A stretch of 64,000 bases of DNA from Sinobaca qinghaiensis (GTDB lineage Bacteria; Bacillota; Bacilli; Bacillales; Marinococcaceae). The stretch covers positions 1-64,000 of the forward strand of contig NZ_RAPK01000007.1 in NCBI RefSeq assembly GCF_003610495.1, read 5' to 3'. The notes below the pieces were generated by a model. The model had not been told where the DNA came from, ran no database searches, and was given only the letters and a program-made list of their open reading frames with translations. A program made the translations under genes and the position numbers. Of this stretch, positions 51,738 through 60,425 are shown one piece after another; position 1 is the stretch's first letter, and each line of letters opens with the position of its first letter.

Positions 51738-52712
51738 TTAATGAATGCGGAGCACTATTTTGCCAATGTTTTTATTGGCTTCCATTTTTCTATGTGCTTC
51801 CGGCACGTCTTCTAGTGAAAACACCTCGTCCACTACCGGCGCCAGGTCCCCCCGCTGGAATAAATGCATCGTGTGTTTGACGAAATCAGCGGTCAGCTCG
51901 GCTTTGTATTCGCTGCTTCTGGGGGTTAACAGCGTACCGGTAATCTGTACACGTTTTAGCAGAATATCCATTAGATTTATTTTTTCCACTTCAGCGCCGC
52001 CTAATATACCAATTAGTACCCAGCGTCCATCGGTTCTTACACTCATCAGGTTCTTTTCCCAATAGGATGCGCCGATAAAGTCAAGAATCAGATCTGCTCC
52101 GGTATCATTGGTCTGCTTCAGCACTTCTTTTTCAAATGCGTCTGTTTTATAATTTATACCTACATCAGCACCCAGCTCACGGCAGACGTTCAGCTTCTTC
52201 TCCGACCCTGCGGTTACGATTGTCCTGGCCCGGCTCAGCTTGTGGGCAAGCTGAATAGCGGCGGTTCCCACTCCGCTTGCGCCTGCATGAATCAGCACCG
52301 TTTCTTCTTTTTGAAGTTTTCCAATCCAGTACAGCGTCTGGAATGCGGTCAAAAACACTTCAGGAACTGCCGCTGCCTCTTCAAAGGATAAAGAGGACGG
52401 GATCGGCATTCCCCGGTCAGCCGGCATAACCGCGTACTCTGCATAGCCTCCGCCTTCAACCAGCCCCATAATACGATCTCCTTCGCTCCAGGATGGACTG
52501 CTGCTCTCCACTACCGTGCCGGCCACTTCTATTCCCAGAATAGGATTTTTCATATAGCCCGCTTTGCCTTCGCGTGCCAGGATGTCTGTTCTGTTAATCG
52601 CAGCAGCCTCCACTTTAATTAAAAGCTCTCCTTTTCCCGGTTCCGGCACCGGCTGGTCCGTTATCTGCAGCTGATCCGCACTCCCTGCTTCTTTTACCGT
52701 TACTGCTTTCAT
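51738..52712 (-). CDS. Zinc-independent quinone oxidoreductase (MDR family)
   Basis: 324-residue medium-chain reductase of the quinone oxidoreductase/PIG3 type. Seen: AAINRTDILAREGKAGY, GIEVAGTV, the NADPH loop HAGASGVGTAAIQLAHKL and LDFIGASYWEKNL. The zinc ligands of alcohol dehydrogenases are absent. ATG 52712 follows AAAGGAG. Probably reduces quinones or enones. Confidence 0.87.
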   Translation of the reverse strand: MKAVTVKEAGSADQLQITDQPVPEPGKGELLIKVEAAAINRTDILAREGKAGYMKNPILGIEVAGTVVESSSPSWSEGDRIMGLVEGGGYAEYAVMPADRGMPIPSSLSFEEAAAVPEVFLTAFQTLYWIGKLQKEETVLIHAGASGVGTAAIQLAHKLSRARTIVTAGSEKKLNVCRELGADVGINYKTDAFEKEVLKQTNDTGADLILDFIGASYWEKNLMSVRTDGRWVLIGILGGAEVEKINLMDILLKRVQITGTLLTPRSSEYKAELTADFVKHTMHLFQRGDLAPVVDEVFSLEDVPEAHRKMEANKNIGKIVLRIH

Positions 52713-52878
52713 GTATAAAACTCCTTTATTTTCGTTAAAAGTTATCAACTTTCGTTATATTCCTTCTTTTTTTCCTCTTGAAACCTTGCTGATTTTTAAA
52801 GCCTGAGGCCGGGTTTATGTGGTAATCTATAATTAAAAGCATACACTTGATTTTTTGTTTAGAAGGAGGCGGTATCTT

Positions 52879-53637
52879 ATGTCAGGTATTGGCAGTATTC
52901 CCTCGAATATGAGCTCCCGGACCATACTTAATAGTATTGGCGAAAACGTCATGCTGTTGGATGATAATCATACCATCATCTGGGCCAATAAACAGGCGTC
53001 TGTGCTGCTCGATGAAGCGGCGCCTTTGTTTCACATGCGCGCACCTGAGGATTTTATCGGCGTATCCATTAACTATTTTTATGACTTAAGCGCGCATCAG
53101 CTCGATGTGATGAAACATATGCAGCAGACACGGCGGACGCGCATTACCATAAAGAACACGATCGTAGCCGATATCGTGATCACGCCGCTTCAGGAAGACA
53201 GCAGCATTATTGGGTTTGTCGTTATGCTGATGGATGTCACTTCCCGTGCGGAGGAAGAAAAGCGTAAAGAGGCGTGGTACCGAAAGCTCTCCATTCCAAT
53301 TGTACATATCTGGGACCGCACTATTGCCCTGCCGTTAATTGGAGAATTTGATGAAGAACGCGGCGGGCATCTGCTGCATTCTCTTCTGGAGGAATGCAAT
53401 GTACACCGGATCGAGTACGTTATTTTAAACCTCGGCGCTGTTTATGAATTTGAGGATCGGTTGAAATTTTATATTCAGCGGGTGCATGACAGCTTAAAAT
53501 TAGTCGGCACGCAGTGTATTATTGTTGGCATGAGCAGCAACCTGGCCATGACGATGGGCAGGCTGGACCGGAACATTCCAACCTTTCCGCATTCCAAAAA
53601 CGGATTAAAATATGTGATGAAACAGCTGAACGATTAA
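52879..53637 (+). CDS. PAS-STAS protein, RsbR-like
   Basis: 252 residues: a PAS sensor (about 15-120, GENVMLLDDNHTIIWANKQASVLL) and a C-terminal STAS domain (about 135-250) starting SIPIVHIWDRTIALPLIG, the strand-turn found in RsbR stressosome proteins. At the positions of the RsbR phospho-threonines it has LNLGAVYEF and GMSSNLAMT, so at least the first phosphorylation site is changed. It may be a stressosome-like or standalone light/redox sensor. AGAAGGAGG precedes ATG 52879. Confidence 0.8.
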   Translation: MSGIGSIPSNMSSRTILNSIGENVMLLDDNHTIIWANKQASVLLDEAAPLFHMRAPEDFIGVSINYFYDLSAHQLDVMKHMQQTRRTRITIKNTIVADIVITPLQEDSSIIGFVVMLMDVTSRAEEEKRKEAWYRKLSIPIVHIWDRTIALPLIGEFDEERGGHLLHSLLEECNVHRIEYVILNLGAVYEFEDRLKFYIQRVHDSLKLVGTQCIIVGMSSNLAMTMGRLDRNIPTFPHSKNGLKYVMKQLND

Positions 53638-53650
53638 CTTTCGTCCATCT

Positions 53651-53684
53651 AAAAAGCCTCCGGCACAGACCGGAGGCTTTTCTT
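53651..53684. terminator. Bidirectional terminator
   Basis: AAAAAGCCTCCGG pairs with CCGGAGGCTTTT over a 6-nt loop; it touches the end of the converging small gene. Confidence 0.88.
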
Positions 53685-53968
53685 TACGCTTCATGCAGTT
53701 CACCGGCTCCTTCGAAAACGAGGAGTTCTTTTTTACGTTCGATATTTTCAGACGTAAAGCTGCGTCCGGTAAACATGGCATCATCTGCGGTATAGAGTTT
53801 TAAATAATATTCGTCCGTATGATGCAGCCCTTCCTCTTCCAAGGTCAACACCGGATCGTACATCTCAAACTGCCAGTTTTCTGCATGATTTTCGATAGAT
53901 AAAGTACCGCCCCGGCAGTCTATGAATTGATCATTGATATATACAAGCTTTATCTCAATGTCTCTCAT
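53684..53968 (-). CDS. Small acidic protein, unknown (third of a three-gene cluster)
   Basis: 94 residues, MRDIEIKLVYINDQFIDC to EGAGELHEA, beta-rich, acidic and soluble. GGGAGG lies 8 nt before the ATG. It follows two other small minus-strand genes with gaps of 23-26 nt, so the three are probably one transcript. No family recognised. Confidence 0.6.
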   Translation of the reverse strand: MRDIEIKLVYINDQFIDCRGGTLSIENHAENWQFEMYDPVLTLEEEGLHHTDEYYLKLYTADDAMFTGRSFTSENIERKKELLVFEGAGELHEA

Positions 53969-53991
53969 CCAATCAGCCTCCCAAATGATAC

Positions 53992-54222
53992 TTAATTGGT
54001 ATTTTTCTTCCGATCCTCTTCGAGCTTGTTCAGTGACGAGATAATGTGCTTATCTTCTGTATCATTGTTTACGCCTATAGAAGCGATCCTTTCATCTTTA
54101 AGCCACTGCGTATAAATTTTATACCCGTTGGAATTAAATTTATTTTTCGTCTCTTCTTTTGTGGCTTCTTCGTCAAAAACAAAGCCCCGTTCCGCTAAAA
54201 CGTCTTCACTGTACTGCTTCAT
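53992..54222 (-). CDS. Small charged protein, unknown (second of the cluster)
   Basis: 76 residues rich in Lys, Glu and Asn (EEATKEETKNKFNSNGYKIY, NKLEEDRKKNTN), predicted helical and soluble. AAAGGAG lies about 11 nt before the ATG. Function unknown. Confidence 0.58.
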   Translation of the reverse strand: MKQYSEDVLAERGFVFDEEATKEETKNKFNSNGYKIYTQWLKDERIASIGVNNDTEDKHIISSLNKLEEDRKKNTN

Positions 54223-54248
54223 AAATAAATACTCCTTTCTTCGAAGTG

Positions 54249-54569
54249 CTACGATACTTCTTCTTGATTGATTTCGTTTAAAGGCTCGACGCCCTGGAAC
54301 TTATAATTATAAACGCCTTTGCTCTTTTTATCCCCGTGTACCGGTATAGCTCTTGCTCTTCCCTGATACGTCCCGAATTTATCATTACCAGAATAAATGG
54401 TCAATTCCACGCTTCCATCCGCTGCTTTTTGAAAATCCTTTAAAGCTAAATTCAAATACTGGACATGGAGAACCCATCTGCTGTTGGAATGCCATTCCAG
54501 CACCATTTCATCAGCTTTATAGTGAGTTTTTTCATTGATGGATATTTTTGTGATTCCAATTCTTCTCAT
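54249..54569 (-). CDS. Small protein, unknown (first of the cluster)
   Basis: 106 residues from MRRIGITKISINEK; beta-strand rich with a WHSNSRWVLHVQYL stretch and GNDKFGTYQGRARAIPV. ATG 54569 follows AAAGGAG at 10 nt; the GTG 9 nt upstream abuts that site. I know no family. Composition resembles small accessory-region proteins. Confidence 0.6.
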   Translation of the reverse strand: MRRIGITKISINEKTHYKADEMVLEWHSNSRWVLHVQYLNLALKDFQKAADGSVELTIYSGNDKFGTYQGRARAIPVHGDKKSKGVYNYKFQGVEPLNEINQEEVS

Positions 54570-54702
54570 TGTGTACACTCTCCTTTAGGTTATATAAACG
54601 CATACCCGTTTTTAAAGATCTTATACCAGAAAAGAAATTATATATTTGTTTACATAATATTAATACAGTAAATAAAGATGCGTCGCTTTTATTTTCTGCA
54701 GA

Positions 54703-56298
54703 TTATCCGTTTGTATCCCGCCTGATAAAGCCAAAGAATCCGGCCGCTCCGATCACCAGGGATACCAGCGCCAATCCTATGACAGGCATAGGTTTAATCT
54801 CTTCAACGGGATAGGAGGCCACCCATCCAAACGGAGTAAGTTCCCCTACCCAATCAGGAAACTGAAAGATCCTCCCAAAATAAACCGCAATATAGGAATA
54901 GCCTAAATACAGCCAGATCACAAATGTGTACTTAGGAAAAAAGCCAATCAGCAGCACAGCTAGTCCCGTCATGACCCAAAAAGCCGGCAGGTATAGAAAA
55001 GCAGAAGCAAACACGGTGGATCCGGAAAGGCTCTCCTGATCCATAGCCAGCGCCATCCCTCCTGCTGTCGCCAGCATCATCACTATACTAAGCGCTATAG
55101 AAAAAACAGCGTAGTGTGCGAGCTGCCCGATACGTGAGACCGAACGGCCTAGTATATGCTGCATACGATCTTTTTTTTCTTCCGTTTTTATTTTTAATGC
55201 GGCCATTACTACCGGAATCGTTCCAATAAGAGCCATCACCGACATTAATACAGGCAGGAACTGCTCACTTAATGTTAAGTCGGATGTTTGAGAAACCACT
55301 CCCTGTATCACGTTCGTTGATTCAAAGAAAGCTTCAGTATCCGTCAGCACAGAACCATAGGTTATTCCCAGCAGAAACATCGCCACTGTCCAGAAGAAAA
55401 TACCGGTCCGCTGCAGCCGCCAGATAAGCCCGCCTGTACCCTGAAGCAGAAATCCTGCTTCTTTTCTGCCTTTTGACGCGGAGAATAGACCGGCCCCGGT
55501 GTCCCTTGCTGCATTAATATACAAGGCGGCTACTGCTATAAGAAATGACGAACCTGCCAACAGCCACAGCGGCCACCAGATGTTGCTTACAAACACTTCG
55601 GTCCGCTGCGCCCATCCTATTGGCGAAAACCAGGAGAGGGCGTTTTCATTTACATCGCCTACTGCACGGAGAGTATAAGCGGCCATTAACAAGCCAAATG
55701 CCAGGCCGGTCGCCGTTTTAGCTCCTTGAGCAAGCTGGGCGGAAAAAGCGGTTCCTGCTGCAAAAAAGAAGCCGCAGAGTCCAATAGCAGCAGAATAGAG
55801 CAGGGCTCCTTCCAAGTTGATGCTTTCGATGTCCAGCATGACCAGCGCCCCCGTCATCGCAAGAACCAGCACGACATTTAAGAGAAGCGCTGATGCGATC
55901 ACTGAGGTCAAAGAAGATGTTCTGCCAATCGGTAGAGCCAGCAGCGTTTCTGTTTTTCCATCCTCTTCATCGCCCCGTGTATTGCGGCTGACAAACAGAA
56001 TGTTCATAATGCCTGCTGTAAGAGCCGTCATCGCAAGCATCTGGTGACCCAGCATAGCTCCAAACGTATAATTATCCAGGCCGTAGCCGCGTCCTACCAT
56101 CGCCGTCGTTGCCGGATTGACCATCGCGGTTGTAAGTGCCTGGCGTTCTGCTTCGGAAGGATACAGCCCTAAAAAGGAGGCTGCTGTTCCGGCAGTTAAT
56201 GCAGTCAGGGCCAGCAGCCATATTAAAAACCGCAGTTTGTTACGCTTTATAACAAACCAGGACAGATTTCCCGTCTGGGCAAACAAAGACTGGTACAT
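54703..56298 (-). CDS. ABC-2 type permease (tetronasin-type exporter)
   Basis: 531-residue double-length permease with about 12 helices in two halves, as in polyketide/tetronasin-type exporters of Gram-positive bacteria. MYQSLFAQTGNLSWFVIKRNKLRF starts the first half and GTGGLIWRLQRTGIFFW the second. ATG 56298 follows AAAGGGGG. It is 13 nt after the ATPase gene and is the last gene of the TetR-ATPase-permease operon. Substrate unknown, probably an antibiotic-like compound. Confidence 0.82.
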   Translation of the reverse strand: MYQSLFAQTGNLSWFVIKRNKLRFLIWLLALTALTAGTAASFLGLYPSEAERQALTTAMVNPATTAMVGRGYGLDNYTFGAMLGHQMLAMTALTAGIMNILFVSRNTRGDEEDGKTETLLALPIGRTSSLTSVIASALLLNVVLVLAMTGALVMLDIESINLEGALLYSAAIGLCGFFFAAGTAFSAQLAQGAKTATGLAFGLLMAAYTLRAVGDVNENALSWFSPIGWAQRTEVFVSNIWWPLWLLAGSSFLIAVAALYINAARDTGAGLFSASKGRKEAGFLLQGTGGLIWRLQRTGIFFWTVAMFLLGITYGSVLTDTEAFFESTNVIQGVVSQTSDLTLSEQFLPVLMSVMALIGTIPVVMAALKIKTEEKKDRMQHILGRSVSRIGQLAHYAVFSIALSIVMMLATAGGMALAMDQESLSGSTVFASAFLYLPAFWVMTGLAVLLIGFFPKYTFVIWLYLGYSYIAVYFGRIFQFPDWVGELTPFGWVASYPVEEIKPMPVIGLALVSLVIGAAGFFGFIRRDTNG

Positions 56299-56311
56299 TA
56301 TGCTTCCCCCT

Positions 56312-57208
56312 TTATTGAGCTTGTGGGCGTGCAGTTTCATAATGACGCAGGAACAAGTCTTCGAGCGTAGGTGGTGCACTCTCGAGGCGGATAATGCCAA
56401 ATGCGCTGACAAAAGCCATCACGTGATCCAACTCTTCTGTGTCCACCTGAAACTGAATGGCGCCTTCCTTATGGGCCAGTTCGTGTACTCCCTTTACAGC
56501 AGACAGCCCCTGCGGCGGTTTTTTTGTTTCCAGCAGCAGCGTCGTTCTCGTTAAATGACGAAGGTCGGTCAGGCTGCCGGTTTCAATAATGGCGCCCTGC
56601 CGGATAATACTGACCCGGTCGCAGAGCTTTTCCACCTCGGAAAGAATATGACTGGATAACAAGACGCTTTTTCCGTTTTCCCTGGCCTCGAGTACCTGCT
56701 TTTGAAAAAGTTTCTCCATCAGCGGGTCAAGACCGGACGTTGGTTCATCCATAATATATAGGTCTGCATCTGAAGCGAATGCGGCAATCAGGGCTACTTT
56801 CTGGCGGTTTCCCTTCGAATAGGTGCCGCACTTTTTTGCAGGATCTAGATCAAATAAGTCGATCAGCTCGCTGCGCCGTCCGCGGTTTTTCGTGCCGTGC
56901 AGTTTCATGAACAGATCAATAACTTCTCCGCCCGTTAAGTTCGGCCACAAGCTGACATCCCCCGGTACATAAGCAATCCGCCGATGCACCGCCACTGCGT
57001 CTTTCCACACGTCCTTTCCAAAAATCCGTGCGCTTCCGCTCGTTGCTTTAATTGCACCCAACAGAACGCGGAGAGTCGTGGATTTGCCGGCTCCATTCGG
57101 CCCGATAAATCCGTATACTTCTCCTTCTTTCATTTCGATATTCACCCGGTCCAGTGCCTTAACCCGTCCGAACATCTTTGTCAGATCCGTCGTTTCCAGA
57201 ATAGTCAT
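56312..57208 (-). CDS. ABC transporter ATPase
   Basis: 298-residue ATPase: Walker A GPNGAGKST (near 36-44), Q-loop replaced by YVPGDVSLWP (Gly-Asp in place of the usual Gln), signature YSKGNRQKVALI, Walker B LYIMDEPTSGLDP and switch His in SSHILSE. The YVPGD and SKGN variants are characteristic of the tetronasin-type exporters that go with the double-length permease. AGGAGG lies 9 nt before the ATG, inside the end of the TetR gene. Confidence 0.85.
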   Translation of the reverse strand: MTILETTDLTKMFGRVKALDRVNIEMKEGEVYGFIGPNGAGKSTTLRVLLGAIKATSGSARIFGKDVWKDAVAVHRRIAYVPGDVSLWPNLTGGEVIDLFMKLHGTKNRGRRSELIDLFDLDPAKKCGTYSKGNRQKVALIAAFASDADLYIMDEPTSGLDPLMEKLFQKQVLEARENGKSVLLSSHILSEVEKLCDRVSIIRQGAIIETGSLTDLRHLTRTTLLLETKKPPQGLSAVKGVHELAHKEGAIQFQVDTEELDHVMAFVSAFGIIRLESAPPTLEDLFLRHYETARPQAQ

Positions 57209-57845
57209 GACCGCATTCCTCCTGTTTATAGAAGCTTTTTTTTAATATGTCTAAATAGTCATGAAATTCGTTCCAGTAAGGTTCCATGTTTATCTCACTT
57301 ATTTTCTGTCCCTGAAGCCGCTGTCTTAAATCATTTCCATAGCCTTCCAATGCCCAGGCAATCAGCTTGAACACTTTTTCGACCTCTACGTCATCCCGGA
57401 AAAGGCTCATATCCACATTGTGGTACATTTTTCTGTATCCCGTTTTAGTTAATTCCTCATATTTCTCCCGCAGAGAAGGGCTCCATTCTTTTTCATCGGA
57501 CAGAAACAACGTGCCGAGAAAAGTAAAAATATACGGATGAGCCAGATAGCAGTGAAGTTTCTGTTCGGAGGTTTTCCGGTACCTTTCAATAAAATCTGTT
57601 TCGGACTCATCGATGTAGCCGTAATACTCTGTTTTTATAAAATCGAGGCTGTAGTCAATTAAATACTCATACATCCCTTTTTTGCTTTTGAAGTAATAAA
57701 ACAACATCCCTTTGCCGATTTGGGCATTTTTTACGATAGTGTTCGTGGATGCCTGCTTGTATCCGTTGTCGCTGAATTCTTTTAAGGCTGCGTCCAGAAT
57801 GGCTTTTCTCTTTTCCGGCTGAAGATTTGAAAAAGTTGTCGTAAT
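57159..57845 (-). CDS. TetR-family repressor with likely ATT start codon
   Basis: 228 residues. The frame reads MTTTFSNLQPEKRKAILDAA, the usual start of this TetR group, then the helix-turn-helix (YKQASTNTIVKNAQIGKGMLFYYFKSKKGMYEYL) and a ligand domain. No ATG, GTG or TTG lies in frame before the helix-turn-helix; the codon at the expected start is ATT (57843-57845), 6 nt after GGGGGGA. The first in-frame ATG would delete the DNA-binding domain. Two palindromes in its promoter are the probable operators. Its 3' end overlaps the ATPase gene by 50 nt. Confidence 0.78.
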   Translation of the reverse strand: MTTTFSNLQPEKRKAILDAALKEFSDNGYKQASTNTIVKNAQIGKGMLFYYFKSKKGMYEYLIDYSLDFIKTEYYGYIDESETDFIERYRKTSEQKLHCYLAHPYIFTFLGTLFLSDEKEWSPSLREKYEELTKTGYRKMYHNVDMSLFRDDVEVEKVFKLIAWALEGYGNDLRQRLQGQKISEINMEPYWNEFHDYLDILKKSFYKQEECGHDYSGNDGSDKDVRTG

Positions 57846-57872
57846 AAGCCATCCCCCCGATCTTAAGTATTA

Positions 57873-57885
57873 GACCATGTTGGTC
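57873..57885. promoter_or_regulatory. TetR operator 1
   Basis: GACCATGTTGGTC: perfect 5-bp arms around 3 nt. It lies just after the -10, over the transcription start. Confidence 0.65.
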
Positions 57886-57891
57886 GACTTA

Positions 57892-57920
57892 AATATAGCA
57901 CATTCGACCGAAGTGGTCAA
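57892..57920 (-). promoter_or_regulatory. Promoter of the TetR-ABC operon
   Basis: On the minus strand TTGACC (57915-57920), 17 nt, TATATT (57892-57897) with TGC before the -10. Both operators flank or overlap it. Confidence 0.75.
57906..57918. promoter_or_regulatory. TetR operator 2
   Basis: GACCGAAGTGGTC: same 5-3-5 layout as operator 1 with one arm mismatch, 33 nt away (about three helical turns), overlapping the -35. Confidence 0.6.
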
Positions 57921-58042
57921 TTTGAATTTACCCTTCAAAAAAAGAAAGAACCTGCCGATAACAGGAGTATGCATCATACATAATAGAGACCCTTTTCACG
58001 TGATCTCAGATTCATCAAAACATACATATGGAGGAATACATA

Positions 58043-59452
58043 ATGAAAAAATCTTTACTTCGCTGCACAACTCCTGTGGTATTTGCCTGCGTGATCGGCT
58101 TTGCTGCGATCCCTTCTACGGCTGACGCTTCCGAACGAATACACGGTGAGGACCGTATTGGCACGTCCATTGAAATTTCCGAATACGGCTGGTCTAAAAG
58201 CGATTTTGCCATTTTAGCCAGAGCTGATCACCCCGCGGATGCATTAGCTTCTGCAAGCCTGGTGGCCAAAAATGATGCTCCTATTCTGTTAACAAAATCA
58301 GGCTCTCTTGACACCCGGACCATTTCTGAACTGCGCCGCCTGAATACGAAAACAGTTTACCTTTTAGGCGGTACACAAGCTATTTCCTCCACTGTAGAAC
58401 AAAAGTTAAAAGCTGAAGGGATTTCTGTTCAACGCATTTCCGGGGAAACACGTTATGAAACAGCAGAAGCGGTGAACAAAACGTCCAGCTATGATAAAAA
58501 AAGCTCAGCCCTCCTGGTGAGCGGGCAAGTAGCTGCTGACGCATTAAGTGCCTCCGGCATGGCTGCGATAAAAGAAAGACCCATTTATTTAACCCGCAAA
58601 GACAGTCTAAGCGTCGATTTACCGGCTGGTATCAAGCACGTAACTATTTTCGGAGGTACGGCTGCAGTAAGTGCAGCTGTCGAACAGAAGCTGCGCAGCG
58701 AAGGACGTACAGTGGAAAGAATTCAGGGAGATGACCGCTATGAAACGAGCATCGCTGCGGCCCGATCCTTATCAGCTTCCGGATCTAAAAATATCTATGT
58801 GCGCGGAACTTCCGTAAACAGCGAGAGAGAAGATTATCCGGATGCCGTGGCGGCAGCAGGACTGGCTAATAAATTAAATTCACCGGTTATTTTATCCCAT
58901 CACAGCGGTGCACGTTCAGCTACTATTGATTACGCTCAAAATTCCCCATCCAGCAGTTTGATTCTGGGCGGAACCGCAGCCATCAGCGATTCTGTGATGG
59001 CAGCTTATGAATCAGCATCCAACAGCGATACTTCTACTCCTGAACCTCCTAAAGAGCAGGTGGGCGGCGTTCATACAGATGTTATTGATAATGTTATTGC
59101 CACAGGTGAGAGCTATATCGGTACCCCTTATCTGTTTGGAGCAGCTTCATCGAATACCGACGCTTTTGACTGTTCTTCCTTTACCCAGCGTGCATTTGCC
59201 GAAAATGGAATTACCCTTCCACGGACGTCGCGCCAGCAGTTTTTGGCAGGCACCCCGGTCGAGCGCACTGAGTTGAAAAAAGGAGATCTCGTGTTTTTTG
59301 ATACGAATAAAGACGACAGAATTAACCACGTATCTATCTATATTGATGAAAAAACATTGTTACATGCAACAGTGAGCAAAGGTGTGGATTATACCAGCTT
59401 CTCCAACTACTGGAACAATGGCTATGTCGGCGCTGTTCGTATGACACCATAA
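58043..59452 (+). CDS. Secreted NlpC/P60 peptidase with cell-wall-binding repeats 2
   Basis: 469 residues: signal peptide ending around STADAS, three CWB2 (PF04122-type) repeats (for example RIHGEDRIGTSIEIS, RISGETRYETAEAV, RIQGDDRYETSIAAA with VYLLGG/VTIFGG/LILGG blocks), a short Pro/Ser linker and an NlpC/P60 domain. The catalytic Cys is in DAFDCSSFTQ, His in INHVSIYI and the third residue in LLHATVSK. It cleaves D-gamma-Glu-DAP-type bonds while bound to wall polymers. ATG 58043 follows GGAGG. Confidence 0.9.
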   Translation: MKKSLLRCTTPVVFACVIGFAAIPSTADASERIHGEDRIGTSIEISEYGWSKSDFAILARADHPADALASASLVAKNDAPILLTKSGSLDTRTISELRRLNTKTVYLLGGTQAISSTVEQKLKAEGISVQRISGETRYETAEAVNKTSSYDKKSSALLVSGQVAADALSASGMAAIKERPIYLTRKDSLSVDLPAGIKHVTIFGGTAAVSAAVEQKLRSEGRTVERIQGDDRYETSIAAARSLSASGSKNIYVRGTSVNSEREDYPDAVAAAGLANKLNSPVILSHHSGARSATIDYAQNSPSSSLILGGTAAISDSVMAAYESASNSDTSTPEPPKEQVGGVHTDVIDNVIATGESYIGTPYLFGAASSNTDAFDCSSFTQRAFAENGITLPRTSRQQFLAGTPVERTELKKGDLVFFDTNKDDRINHVSIYIDEKTLLHATVSKGVDYTSFSNYWNNGYVGAVRMTP

Positions 59453-59518
59453 AGGTTTTCTCCTTTTTTTAAACGGGTAGAACGATAGTGACTACGCTGA
59501 AGAAAGAAGGAAACGACC

Positions 59519-59791
59519 ATGGGGAAAAATATCGATATTATTTTTGGACACTATGAACTGGAAATTTCGAGAATATATCAGATGCTGTATCAAATAAATG
59601 ACATTATCATCGGAGTTATCTTTTTGATCGGCAGTTTTTTCTTTTTTTCCGATACCCTTACCTATTACGGGACCTGGCTGTTTGTCGCCGGAAGCCTGCT
59701 GATGCTTGTGCGCCCCTTTATTGCGCTCACTCATCACATTCATGTTTCCAGAGTATATAAACAAAGAGGCCGCCATTCCCAGGAAAAATAA
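59519..59791 (+). CDS. YrhK-domain membrane protein
   Basis: 90 residues with two transmembrane helices and the RPFIALTHHIH ending characteristic of YrhK-like proteins; FGHYELEISRIYQ precedes the first helix. AAGGAAACGACC lies before the ATG. Its own terminator follows at once. Function unknown. Confidence 0.72.
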   Translation: MGKNIDIIFGHYELEISRIYQMLYQINDIIIGVIFLIGSFFFFSDTLTYYGTWLFVAGSLLMLVRPFIALTHHIHVSRVYKQRGRHSQEK

Positions 59792-59835
59792 AAGCAGCAG
59801 CTTTCCCAAAATTCAGGGAAGCTGCTGCTTTTTTT
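59790..59835 (+). terminator. Rho-independent terminator
   Basis: AAAAGCAGCAGCTTTCCC pairs with GGGAAGCTGCTGCTTTT around 8 nt, then T7; it overlaps the end of the YrhK-like gene. Confidence 0.88.
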
Positions 59836-59915
59836 ATTCAGGCCTTCCCATACGAACACTTATTCGTATATACTTAGAAAAAACCGGCTTTTGTTTTGGA
59901 AAGAGAGGCTGTCTA

Positions 59916-60314
59916 ATGGAAGACGTGAAAATGATAGAAGAAGAGCACCTTCAGACCGCAGACCGTTATCTGCTCACAGAGCTGCTCGTTAACACAATGG
60001 AACAGGATCGGTCGTTTTTTCTGGAGAAGACGATGAAGCTCGGCCATTTTTATCAGGAATTGTTTGATGTGCTGATTCTGCGCATTAAACAGGATCTCCA
60101 TGATATTAAACTTTCTCTAAAGCAGCAGGATATCCGGCTTGCCCGGTCAGATGAGGCGTACCCCGGTTTTATCGTTTATGACATTTACTGCTGCGGACGC
60201 CACGAGCGCCTGCACCTTTTAAAACTGAATATGAAAAAACGGATCAGTGAACTGCTCCGCTATTATCTGCTCGACGATACGTCTTTTTTTGACATCTACT
60301 ATGCGTTCAAATAA
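59916..60314 (+). CDS. 132-residue soluble protein, unknown
   Basis: MEDVKMIEEEHLQTADRYLLTELLV to DDTSFFDIYYAFK, helical with a long amphipathic middle and a CCGRHERLHLL stretch. GAGAGG precedes ATG 59916. Conserved-looking composition, but I recognise no family. It lies between a terminator and an aldo/keto reductase. Confidence 0.6.
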   Translation: MEDVKMIEEEHLQTADRYLLTELLVNTMEQDRSFFLEKTMKLGHFYQELFDVLILRIKQDLHDIKLSLKQQDIRLARSDEAYPGFIVYDIYCCGRHERLHLLKLNMKKRISELLRYYLLDDTSFFDIYYAFK

Positions 60315-60425
60315 AACCGGCGTCTTTCCCGAAGCCCTTAAACCAATATTTTACATTACAGCGTTTACATAATGCAGGTTAAGCTTTATACTTTTTGTAA
60401 ATACTTCAAGCAGGAGGCGTTTTCT

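Noticed and set aside
57667-57852. 61-codon frame starting ATG at 57852
   Set aside because: It is a shifted reading of the TetR helix-turn-helix region; the TetR frame gives the coherent domain.
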